A stretch of DNA of 64,000 nucleotides, from positions 850,846-914,845 of the forward strand of contig QRDG01000393.1 in assembly GCA_012064385.1 (NCBI GenBank), in the 5' to 3' direction. Positions within the stretch are counted from its first letter, which is position 1. Every line of letters begins with the position of its first letter. The stretch is from Puccinellia tenuiflora (lineage: Eukaryota; Streptophyta; Magnoliopsida; Poales; Poaceae). Positions 22,429 through 33,000 of the stretch are shown here, piece after piece. A program made the translations under genes and the position numbers. Below the pieces are notes generated by a model. The model did no database searches and was not told where the DNA came from. It saw only the letters and a list, made by a program, of their open reading frames with translations.

Positions 22429-23439
22429 TGATGTAGCCCCACATGTGGATAACACCATGGACACCATGCCAAATGGCCCAATGACAAGATCAAGAGTCAA
22501 GGCTCTTCATGAAAAGGTGACCTCGCTCCTCTCGATGTGTGATCTCGACCTTCCTTTGAATGGCTTGCTACTTCATGCCGGTACCTTATGCATACTCAGG
22601 ATCCACCCGGATGATGACCCACAATGGAGTCAAGGAGATGACCAAGAGGAGATCCAAGAAGATGGACAAGAAGAGGAGGGAAGATGCGAAGACAGGGTGG
22701 CCGGCCTCCCAGCCGGCCTAGGCCGGCCCCAAGACCGGGCCCCAACCCGAGGCGGCCGGCCTCCAGGCCGGGCACCCACCAGAAGCCACCGGCCTCCATA
22801 CCGGCCCAGGCCGGGCCACACCCCGACGCCGCCGGTCCACGCGCCGGCCTCCCAGCCGGCCTCCAGGCCGGCCTAGGCCGGCCCCCAGGCCGGTCACCCA
22901 CCTGAGCCGGCCGGCCTCCAGGGCGGCCTAGGCCGGCCCCCAGGCCGGTCACCCACCCGAGACCGCCGGCCTCCAGGCCGGCCCCCAGGCCGGTTCCCCA
23001 CCTTTCCTGCCCCGTTTTGTAATAGACTATAAATAGCTTTCCACTTTCCCCATTTCGAGGGTAGACTGAATCTGAGACTTGTGAGAGCTATGCTCCTCCT
23101 CCCTCGTAGCTAGGGTGCCTCGTTGAGGTAGATCTTGTTGTTGCTACTCTTTCACTGCGGTGTCTCTAGTAGTGCAAACCAATCTTTCACTGTGGTGATT
23201 CTATTGGATCGGTGGACCGGCCAGTAAGAGCAATCGGTTTCAACAAGAGTAAGTTTGGCTTTGATTCTTCGATCCAAAGGCTACCTTTTTGAGGGTTTGT
23301 TGTTGGGTGGAGTTCTTAGCAGGATTTGCTAGTTATCCTTGTGTTTTGCCCACGAATCTCCCTCGTTTCCCCTCGTGTTCTTCGTGTTCATCCCCGTTTC
23401 CCCCTCAAATCCGTGAAGATCGGGCCTAGCCCTACAACA
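22429..23439 (+). repeat. 5' LTR of element C
   Basis: A 1011-bp LTR from TGATGTAGCCCC to CCCTACAACA. It contains a reading frame for the GPMTRSRVKALHEKV tail near 22480-22620, a CCGGCC-rich block at about 22692-23010 and a TATA box at 23028-23035 (CTATAAAT). It lacks about 20 bp of the GC block present in the 3' LTR. Confidence 0.9.
22692..23010. repeat. CCGGCC-rich repeat block, LTR of C
   Basis: Tandem variants of GGCCGGCC joined by CTCCAGG, CCCAGG or TAGG form many short palindromes. Frames through it in all six phases are artefacts rich in Pro, Gly, Arg and Ala. Confidence 0.85.
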
Positions 23440-23441
23440 TT

Positions 23442-23454
23442 TGGTATCAAGAGC
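23442..23454 (+). promoter_or_regulatory. Primer binding site of element C
   Basis: TGGTATCAAGAGC starts two bases after the LTR end. It is like the complement of initiator tRNA-Met with one inserted A. Confidence 0.75.
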
Positions 23455-24543
23455 AAGGGTTTCCACGGATTTGGATCGTGTTTCCACCGTTTATTAGCCA
23501 TTTCTCCACCAAAATTTTTCTTTCCCATACCAATTTCGAAAATTCAAAAAAAAAATAGCCCATATGGATTTCATTCGTTCTTTCGATTTGGTGAGCGATT
23601 TGTGGTTTTGATCCACGGATCTCGTGCTTAAGACCTTTTCCCCACTTTCCGTTGGTGTTTTCCGGAGGCCTTTTCCGCTCCAAGCCCAAGCGTGCCGCGC
23701 AATTCGTTGCCGGCGGTACTACCGTCCGAACAGCCGTTACTACCACCCGCAATCGGTCTTACCGCCCGTTCGGCCGGTGCTACCGCCGCACGACTATTCA
23801 CCGACTTCATCTTCGTGTCGCTTCATCGCTAACTCGACGACATCAAAGGTATAGCTTCCGACACATCCCTTTCCATTTCGCGAAACTTTTTCCTAGGAGC
23901 TAGCTCTTCATAGTGTGAGCATTGCACTTGTGTGACACCAAGTAACCATATCATAATCTTGTGAGCATCTAGTTGTAGCGGACTCGGCTCGGGCAAAAGC
24001 ATAAAAGCAAAAGAGAAATAGAAAAGATACAAAAAAAAAAAAGAGAAAAGCCGAGCCGTGATCCTAGTCATCCTCAAGCTCCAATAACCAATAGAGAAAT
24101 GGGTACACTTGTGCAAATCGGGTGCTCTTTCCCATACACTTGAGCTAGTTGTCCTTCGAGAGGTGGTGCGGCACGAGCATAGTCTTCGTTAGGTCCAAGT
24201 TGCTCCTCCCTATAGTCGCACCATCCACGTTTGTCTCCACGTGTGAGTCTCCTTTGTTTCTCGGATTGTGTGGTTAGTCTCTTTTGTTTCTTGATCTTTG
24301 TGGTTATCTTCCACTTATTGCAATAGCCTTTTCGTTGGTTTCGTTTCGATTTCTTGCCACTTTACCATACCTAAGCTCCTCATAAGTGTGTGTGTGAGTC
24401 GCTTTTGGATCACTAATCAACCAACTCTTACTCTTGTGACACTTTTGTCTCGGAAGGCAGGCCCATTGGTTCAATACTATCAACCAAGGTAAGAGCGGTT
24501 ATTAGCCACCACATATTCCACATATCACTTGTGTTTGCTTATC
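23455..24543 (+). other. Leader of element C
   Basis: About 1.1 kb of untranslated leader, very similar to 58829-59912 of O. A GC-rich part at 23690-23800 repeats the motif RCTACCGYC several times. An A-run lies near 24031-24043. No gene is seen. Confidence 0.75.
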
Positions 24544-25452
24544 ATGGCTAGGGAAGAACAAGACGCCGACTTCGGCAAACAAGCGGAGTCCCTTAGGAGG
24601 TACATCGAAGACAACTTTCGTCGCTATGAGGAGCGCCATCAAGCCGCTCAACATGAAAACAATGAGCGCTTCGCTCAAATCCAAGATTCCATGAGCAAGC
24701 TACTCGAGCGTGATCATAGTCGCTCTTCAAGGTCAAGTTCACGAAGCTCTCGCCACTCCACCGCAAGAAGCCACGCACGGAGTGAGAATGATCAAGGGCA
24801 TCGCCATCGCCAAGAGCGCCATCGCCAAGAGATGCCTAATCAACAAGTGAACATGGATCCTCAACAACACCAAGACCAACATCGTCAAGAAGAGCCGCAC
24901 CCCCAAGCGATCGTACACCATCACCAACATCAAGATCGCCATCGACAAGAAATTCCAATTCCAAATGTTAACTTGGATCCCCCACACCGCCATGAGGACA
25001 ATCGACATCATCGTCATGATCTTCCTCCACATCGAGCCCGCCGAGTGCCATTGGCGTATCATGTTGATATTGACGATGACGAGGATTATGTTCCACACCA
25101 CCACCCAAGGCATCGTCACCGAGACCGCCATCGCCACCATGATGATGATGATGAGGATGATCACAAGAACCGATTCAATCCTCCCAAGCTCGTCATTCCT
25201 AAGTTCCATGGCACCAACGACCCGGAGGACTACATAGCATGGGAATCCAAGGTCTCCAAGTTATTTCGAGTCTACAAGGTGCCGCAAGACAAACGAGTTG
25301 ACCTCGCATCCCTCGAGTTTGAAGGCTATGCGCAACTATGGTGGGAACAACTCCAAGCATCCTTTGAAGACCCAATAGACACATGGAATGACATGAAGAA
25401 GGAAATGCACAAGCGCTTTGTGCCACATCATTATGCACGCGATTTGTACAAG
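24544..25452 (+). pseudogene. gag of element C, first part
   Basis: The ATG at 24544 follows the leader, and the same start (MAREEQDADFGKQ) is used in O. An N-terminal charged, coiled-coil-like region (residues 15-60) is followed by a long His/Arg/Gln-rich stretch with HRHRQERHRQE-type repeats (about residues 80-215). The gag core then begins (NDPEDYIAWESKV, FEGYAQLWWEQL). Near 25452 about 10 bases are missing relative to the matching helix in A (LYDKLQNLKQG), which shifts the frame. The protein continues in another frame from about 25455. It would form the particle shell. The His-rich linker is not present in A or E. Confidence 0.82.
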
Positions 25453-25454
25453 AA

Positions 25455-27229
25455 CTCAAGCAAGGTCTCAAGACGGTCGACGAGTACTACAAGGAGATGG
25501 AGTCCACTCTCTCCCGTGCACACATTGTAGAGTCCGAGGAACAATCAATGGCACGATTCTTGAACGGCCTCACGTACCCCATCAAGAAGATAGTGGAATT
25601 CCAACCTTATGAGAACCTTGTTGAGCTCGTGCATCAAGCCATGAAGGCCGAGCGCCAAGTCGCCGAAGAGCTCAAGTATGTCAAGGCCAAGTCCTTCTTC
25701 GCCACTAGAGCTTCATCATCAACACAACCCATGACTCAAGTCCAAGCTCAAGGTAATGCCAAAAGTTCTACACCGCAACCCACTACCACTTCCAAGAAGA
25801 CGACGCCCTCACCACAAGCCGTCAAGTCATATATCACTTGCTACAAGTGTGGAGGTCAAGGGCACAAGTCATTTGAATGCACCAATAAGAAGGTGATGAT
25901 AATCAATGACAATGGAGACTATGAGTCCATGAGTGAAGATGAGTACCATGCATTGAACAAGGTGGCCACGATGCAAAGCTTGGATGACGAAGATGACTAC
26001 ATCTATTGTGATGGTGACCCCAACCCCACTCTAGTTGTCACTCGAGTCTTGACTACAATCAACCAAGGTGATGACGCTCAAAGATGCAACTTGTTCCAAA
26101 CCAAGGCCGGCATCAATGGCAAATCAATCAAGGTAATCATTGATGGTGGGAGTTGTCACAACTTGGCAAGCAAGGAGCTATGTGAGAAACTCAACTTGAC
26201 GTACAAGAAGCACCCCAATCCTTACCATGTGCAATGGCTTAGTGACTCCGGCACCGTGAGGATCCAACACACGGTTCAAGTATCCTTCAAGATTGGCTCT
26301 TACGAGGACACGGTGGATTGTGATGTGGTACCAATGTCGGTTTGCCACTTACTTCTTGGCCGCCCTTGGCAATTTGACAAGGCCGCTACTCATGATGGGC
26401 GCACCAACTACTATAGCTTCAAATGGAACAACAAGATTCTAGTGCTCCGCCCAATGACTCCAAGCCAAATCATCGCCGACAATGCCAAGACAATTGTAAG
26501 AGCGCAAGAAAAACAATCCCCTAGTGAGTTGAGTGGTGAGAGAGCGAACCACATTCACGTGAGTGAGAGCCACAAGCCACATATGAGTGAGAAAGGGAAA
26601 AGAGTGAGTCCCGGCGTAGTCTTGTTAGCCACCAAAAGTGAGATGAGGGAAGTGAGAGCAAACCCATCCACTTTCCACTTCGTGCTCTTATGCAAAGGAG
26701 ATGGCAAAGACACTAACGACTTAACCCAAGTTCCTCCGTCTATGTTGTCTATCTTGCAGGAATTCAAAGATGTCTTTCCGGATGAGCTACCTCAAGGACT
26801 TCCTCCCCTACGTGGCATCGAACATCGCATCGATCTCATTCCCGGCGCCCCTCTACCCAATAGAGCGCCATACCGCACCAACCCCGAGGAGACAAAGGAG
26901 ATCGAGCGCCAAATTCAAGAACTCCTCGCCAAGGGACATGTTCGTGAAAGCTTGAGTCCGTGCGCCGTTCCGGTCATCCTCGTCCCCAAGCAAGACGACA
27001 CACTCCGAATGTGCATGGATTGCTGTCCCATCAACAATATCACGGTGAGGTATCGACATCCTATCCCACGACTTGATGACATGCTAGATGAGCTTAGTGG
27101 TGCCACTATCTTCTCCAAAATTGATTTGAAAAGTGGCTATCACCAAATTCGTATGCATGAAGGAGATGAATGGAAAACCGCATTTAAAACAAAACTTGGT
27201 CTTTATGAGTGGCTTGTCATGCCCTTTGG
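25455..27229 (+). pseudogene. Element C: gag end, protease, RT first half
   Basis: After the frame change the gag core continues (TVDEYYKEMES, SMARFLNGL). A CCHC zinc knuckle follows (CYKCGGQGHKSFEC, near 25850), then the protease (VIIDGGSCHNLASKELC, VCHLLLGRPWQFDK) and RT up to VMPF, where B is inserted at 27230. RT contains KQDDTLRMCMDCCPINN where relatives have a KKDGTWRMCVDCRAINN-type segment; the loss of conserved G, W, R and A suggests decay. The piece resumes at 41556 after the duplicated TTTGG. Confidence 0.85.
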
Positions 27230-28169
27230 TGATGTAGGGTGTTGCCCGATCTTCACGGATTTGAGGTGGGGAAGAGGATGAACACTAAGAACACGGAGGT
27301 GGAAACGAAGAACACGAGGGGAAAAAGGGCAAATCGTGGGGATAACTCGCGAAGCCTACAAGGGAGAATCACCCGGCAACAAACCCCCAGCGGAGCAGCC
27401 TCCGGATCCCAAAACCCAAGTCAACAACACGCTTAATGAAACCGATTTCTCTTACCGGCCGGTCCACCGATCCAATAGAATCACCGCAGTGAAAGATTGG
27501 TTTGCACTACTAGAGACACCTAAATGAAAGAGTAGCTACAACAAGAGATTCATCATCATCCTCGGAGGAACCCATCACGGGAAGGAGCAACGCTCAACTC
27601 TAGTTCATTCTTCTCTGCCTCAAATGGAAAAGGGGGAAAGCTATTTATAGTCTTAGTACAAAAGGAGCTGAAAGGTGGGGGTCCGGCCTGGGGGCCGGCC
27701 TGGGCCGGCCTGGAGGCCGGTGGCATCTGTAGGGGGCCCGGCCTGGTGGCCGGCCTGGAGGCCGGCGTCGTCTGGAGGGGTGCCGGCCTGGGGGCCGGCC
27801 TGGGCCGGCTGGGAGGCCGGCCGGCTCTGGTGGGGTGCCTGATGAGGACATCCCTAGTCCTTTACCATTTTCTTCTATCGATGATGTTGCTGCTCAAGAC
27901 AAGCCCAATGAGGTGAGGATTGGACCGATGACAAGAGCTCGTGCCAAGCTACTTGGACAACAGGTGAACTCACTCTTAATTGAATATGATGTTTGTGATA
28001 ACGAGAACTTTATACTGCCTAAGTCTATGCACTTGTGTATGATTAGGGTTGTTGATAACACAAATATTGGAGGAGTACCAGAGGAGCGGCAAAGAATGGA
28101 GTACAACGTCACCTATGGCGCGAGGGAGGAGCGGGAGGAAGGCGCAAGAAAGGAAGACGAAGAAAACCA

Positions 28170-28445
28170 GTCAGGCCGGCCTGAGGCCGGCCTCAGCCCG
28201 GCCAGGCCGGGCTGCCACCCGAAGCACCCGGCCTCCGAGACGCAGGAAGGCCGGCCCAAGCCCGGCCTAGGCCGGGCATGTGCCCGAAGAGGCCGGCCTC
28301 AGCCCGGCCTCAGCCCGGCCTAGGCCGGCCATGCACCCGAAGCGGCCGGCCTCAGCCCGGCCTCCGCCCGGCCAGGCCGGCTTGCCTGCCAGACGAATTC
28401 CAGCCCGGCCTTGGCCCGGCCTAAGCCCGGCCTGGACCCGGCCTG
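28170..28445. repeat. CCGGCC-rich repeat block, LTR of A
   Basis: Repeats of GGCCGGCCTCAGCCCGGCC-type units. The copy in the 3' LTR is at about 35113-35388. The LTR of E, otherwise alignable, lacks this block. Confidence 0.85.
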
Positions 28446-28539
28446 CGCGCCAGATTTCGGCCGAACCCACTTTTGGGTCGGTTTGTACCCGTTGGAGTCC
28501 GAACCAAGTTAGGTTTTTGTGTTAGGTCGGTTGGCCCCC

Positions 28540-28547
28540 TATATAAA
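28540..28547 (+). promoter_or_regulatory. TATA box, 5' LTR of A
   Basis: TATATAAA lies just after the GC-rich block. The same box is at about 35483-35490 in the 3' LTR. Confidence 0.65.
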
Positions 28548-28934
28548 GCTAGGGCCGGCTGCTAGTGAGAGGTTAGACCACGTTTTGATTAAACCCTAGA
28601 TTGGATTGCTACAAGCATTCATCTTTTGCCGTGTTCCTCTTTGTTGCGATCAGGAATACAACCCCTCCACTTTGTTTCGATCTGGAGGTTCTTGCTACCA
28701 AAGTTAGAGTGTGATCTGTTGTTCCATTGGGAATTAGTAGATCGCAGAAACCGCTTCGTGGCCGGCGGCTACGTTGCATCGGTGTGAGGCGTCGCGAATA
28801 TCCATTGGGTTGAAGAGCTGTTGCATTGGCAACAGGGGAGCAGCCGGAGAGTTCGTCGGAATCTCGCAAGTTATCTACCATCATCAACCATCTACCACCG
28901 CTCACAGAGAAGATCGGGCCACCCCTTATCATCT

Positions 28935-28946
28935 TGGTATCAGATT
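28935..28946 (+). promoter_or_regulatory. Primer binding site of element A
   Basis: TGGTATCAGATT lies three bases after the LTR end. It is an initiator tRNA-Met type site with a changed 3' part. Confidence 0.78.
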
Positions 28947-30005
28947 TCCAGAGTTTCCTCGGTGAGCATCCACAAATCCCCGTAGATTTACTGTTTTTCG
29001 TCCTATCCAGAAAAAGCCAAAAATATTAGGGTTAGTTTTCGCCATAGCCTTAGATTGCATCATTAGGTCAAGTTCTAGTTGCTGGTCGTTTTCCTTTTGC
29101 GTATCTTGTTTCGTGGCCGAGTCGAATTGCAATCGGAATCCTGCCGTGCGTCCTGCCGCGGCACGGTTTTGGTGGTTTTTCTCTGCCGCGACACCGGTTT
29201 TGACAGTTTTGGTAAAACGGACATAACTTTTGCATACGAACTCCGTTTTCAACGTGCGACCACTCAAAACGCTCGTATCGAAAAGTTCTATCCAACCAAA
29301 CTCGCTTCGCCTGTTTACGCCTTTTCGGCGGTCTCGGAATCCTCAAATTCGTCCGGGAACATCGAGTTTTTGGCCTTTGAAGTTTCAGTTTCGGCAAAAA
29401 CCGGACTTTTCGGTGAAAAACTTAGACACAGCCTTTCTACAGCACGTGATAGGAGCTTACCCATATAAGACTAGCTACGTTTTGTGCTCACAGGCTGCTC
29501 TTGGACGTGTGTCTTGTTGCTTTTCAAAGTTGTTGGTCATAAATAGTCAAAAAAAAAGGAGATAGTTTAAAAAAAAAAGAAGAGAGATAAAAGTGCAAGT
29601 TTCTGTATCGTTTGTGACACTGATAGTCCTTGAGCAATCGTGTGCCTATTAATCTGAGCTACTTGCTAGTGTCTTTCTAGTGCTTTGTGACACTCTTGTT
29701 CATAGTCACTTTGCCCCGTTTATCTCCACCGTGTGCGTTTCCAGTGTGTTATACGACCAGCACTAGGGTTTGCCTTTTGGTGTAGTTAGGTTTCCTTACC
29801 AAGCTCCACTATAATACCCTGGTTTTGTTGTGTAACACTTTGAGACCCATAATATTCGCTTCACCCCATCCGTGCACGTTCTGTCCATACAAGTGGTAAG
29901 CTATACTATTCACTTTGGAACGGTAAGATCCACAATTTCTTTTGGTTTGAGTGAGTTGAGAGTTTTCCACATACATATTTCTATATACCCTTGTGTGCAC
30001 TAATC
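28947..30005 (+). other. Leader of element A with paired motif
   Basis: An untranslated leader of about 1.06 kb. TGCCGCGGCA at 29154-29163 is followed exactly 30 bp later by TGCCGCGACA at 29184. CGCGGCA and TGCCGCG can pair as a 7-bp stem. Poly-A-rich tracts lie near 29548-29590. Confidence 0.7.
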
Positions 30006-33000
30006 ATGTCTTCAGGAGATGAGGATGATGGTGTTGTGAGGCAAAAGAAGGACGGCAACGCTCCTGTTTGTTGGGCTGAATATGAAGCTCTTCGAGGTCA
30101 CCTGACACGTCAGTTCACCGCTCAATGTGACAGGTTACAAGCTGATTTGACTGCTACGGATATAAAGGTTGACAATGTGCTACAAACGGCAACTGAGTCT
30201 GCAGCTGCCTTGACAGCAATTCAGAATTCTATTGGTGCATTGAACCGTGCCGTGCAAGTGTTGACGCAGCGAAATGAGCAACCTGTAGATGATGCAAGTG
30301 TTCATGGTGATCACGGTGTTGATTTTGATGCTGAGGAGGATGATGAGCAAGCAGCTGCTCGTCGTGAGAGGTTGCAACGGCAACAACAGCCACAACCACA
30401 TGCTAATGGTGGACGTGGAGGTGGCCGAGGTGGTGCTATACCTCCTGGTCGTGGTTTTGCGCCTCTTGGTGCGCGCCGTATGCTCGGCGACAATCTTGGT
30501 CATGCAGCCAACCGTGATGATGATAGCGTTGGTAAGCCCAAATTCACAATTCCCAAGTTTGAAGGTTCCGTTGATGTGGAAGAATATATTAACTGGGAGT
30601 TGAAGATGGAACAATTATGGCGTTTGCATGACTACACTGAGGATAGAAAGATCAAGCTTGCATCTTCTGAGTTCGATGGCTATGCTTTGCTATGGTGGGA
30701 CGGTCTTGTGAGTGCTAGGCGTGAAGCAAATGATGTACCTATTTTGTCTTGGCGAGAGATGAAGGCGGAGATGCGTCATCGTTTTGTTCCTCGCAATTAC
30801 ATCCGTTCTTTGTATGATAAGTTGCAGAATTTGAAGCAAGGTGCCAAGTCCGTTGATGAGTACTATAAGGAGATGGAGTTGATCATGCAGCGTGCTAAAG
30901 TGCGAGAAGAACCTGAACAAACTATGCAGCGTTTCCTTTCAGGTTTGAGCTTTAACATCAAGAGAATTGTACGTCATCATCAATATGGCGATGTGCAAGA
31001 TTTGTTACATCAAGCACGTGAAGCTGAGTTACAGTTGGCCGAAGATGCCAAATATGTGCCGCGTTCTTCCTATGGGCGAGGTAATGTGTCATCACGAGCA
31101 ACACCTAGTGTGGTGCCGCCTAGTCCTGTTCCTAGTTTTCGTGGTGCTGCTCCTTCCAAGTCGGTTTCAGTTGCTCCTAATGCCAAGCAATCACCACAAC
31201 CTGCTGCAAGTGCTACTGGCTCTTCCAATTCTACAGCTCGTACACGTGATATGAATTGTCATACGTGTGGAGGCAAGGGTCACTTCAAGCGTGAGTGTCC
31301 CAACAAGAAGGTCATGTTGATCAATGAGGAGACCGGTGAGTATGAGAGTGGTGATGAGGTGGATCCTAATGCTGAGTTTGAGGAGGAACTAGAAGATGAG
31401 TTGTATTATGCGGATGCCGAGCGTTTACCATCTATTGTGTGCACGCCTAAGGTGCTAAGTGTGGCCCCTAGTTCTTCGGAGCAGCGATGCAATTTGTTTC
31501 AAACAAGGGCTGCAGTTGGCAATGGACGTTCTTGCAAGGTAATCATTGATGGTGGAAGCTGCCGCAATTTAGCTAGTAAAGAGCTCTGTCAAAAACTGAA
31601 TCTGAAATACTTGCCACATCCCCATCCATATTTTATTCAGTGGCTAAGTGAAAGTGGGGAGATGAAGGTTAATCACATGGTACAAGTTGAGTTTCAGATT
31701 GGACCTTACAAGGACACCGTGGAGTTCGACGTGGTTCCAATGACCGTGTGTCACTTGTTGTTGGGACGTCCTTGGCAGTTTGATAGAGATGTGCGCCACA
31801 ATGGGAGAGCAAATACCTATCAACTCAATTGGCATGGCAAGGAGGTGATGTTGAGGCCAATGACACCTCAAGAGATAGTAAATGAATCTCGCCAAAAAGT
31901 GGAAGTTAACCGTGAGGCTGAGCGTGAGAGATTAGCTAGGCGAGAGACTCCACTTTCGGTGAGCGAGAGCCACAAGCCAAATTTGAGTGGTAAAAAGATA
32001 AGTGAGGGAGAGAACAAAATAGTAATGTTAGCCACCAAATCTGATTTGAGAGAGTTTCGTGAGGATCCCACTCTAGTACCTCTTGTGCTTGTGTGCAAGG
32101 GGGAAATTCTTGTTTCTAACGACATGACCCCTCTCTCTATTGGTGTTTCTAATGTCTTGCAGGATTTTGGTGATGTTTTTCCGGAGGAAGTGCCCGCTGG
32201 TTTGCCTCCATTGCGGGGTATTGAACATCAAATTGACTTGATTCCCGGAGCAACACTTCCAAACCGAGCTCCCTATAGGACCAACCCGGAGGAGACAAAG
32301 GAGATACAGCGACAAGTTCAAGAGCTTCTTGACAAAGGGTATATTCGTGTGAGCTTAAGTCCTTGTGCTGTTCCTGTTATTTTGGTTCCTAAGAAAGATG
32401 GTACTTGGCGCATGTGCGTAGATTGTAGAGCGATAAATAACATCACTATTCGCTATAGACACCCCATTCCTCGTTTGGATGACATGTTAGACGAATTAAG
32501 TGGTGCTGTTATTTTCTCTAAAATTGATTTGCGTAGTGGTTATCATCAAATTAGAATGAAAGAAGGAGATGAATGGAAAACTGCCTTTAAAACAAAATTC
32601 GGTTTATATGAGTGGTTAGTGATGCCTTTTGGGTTAACTAATGCACCTAGTACTTTCATGAGATTGATGAATCATGTTTTGAGGCATTTCATTGGTAAAT
32701 TTGTGGTAGTTTATTTTGATGATATATTGATTTATAGCTGCAATCAATCTGAGCATACTGATCATATTAGACAAGTTTTGCAAGTGTTGCGTGATAATAA
32801 GCTATATGGTAATCTTGCTAAATGCACTTTTTGCAAGGATAAGGTCATATTTCTGGGTTTTGTTGTTTCTAAGGATGGTGTTGAGGTTGATGAATCTAAA
32901 ATTGAATCAATTAAAAATTGGCCTATTCCCATGACTATTAGTCAAATAAGAAGCTTTCTTGGTCTTGCTGGTTTTTATAGACGTTTTGTGAAAGACTTCA

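Larger units (their letters stand above)
27840..28931 (+). repeat. 5' LTR of element A
   Basis: It runs TGATGAGGACATCCC to CACCCCTTATCA. It contains the tail-coding segment (GPMTRARAKLLGQQVN near 27920-27970), a CCGGCC-rich block at 28170-28445 and a TATA box near 28540. Confidence 0.93.

Noticed and set aside
22684..22950. Open frames of 60-120 codons in all phases across the CCGGCC blocks (also 28267-28470, 35210-35413, 51307-51679 and 58042-58387)
   Set aside because: Translations are Pro/Gly/Arg/Ala repeats in every frame, as expected from a palindromic GC-rich repeat without stops. No start context or domain.
22692..23010. CRISPR-like array
   Set aside because: Repeat units are variable, palindromic and without unique spacers, inside a plant retrotransposon LTR.
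24593..25237. Minus-strand and alternative-frame ORFs in gag of C rich in Met/Ile or Arg
   Set aside because: By-products of the CAY/CGN-rich His/Arg linker, with no start context or domain.
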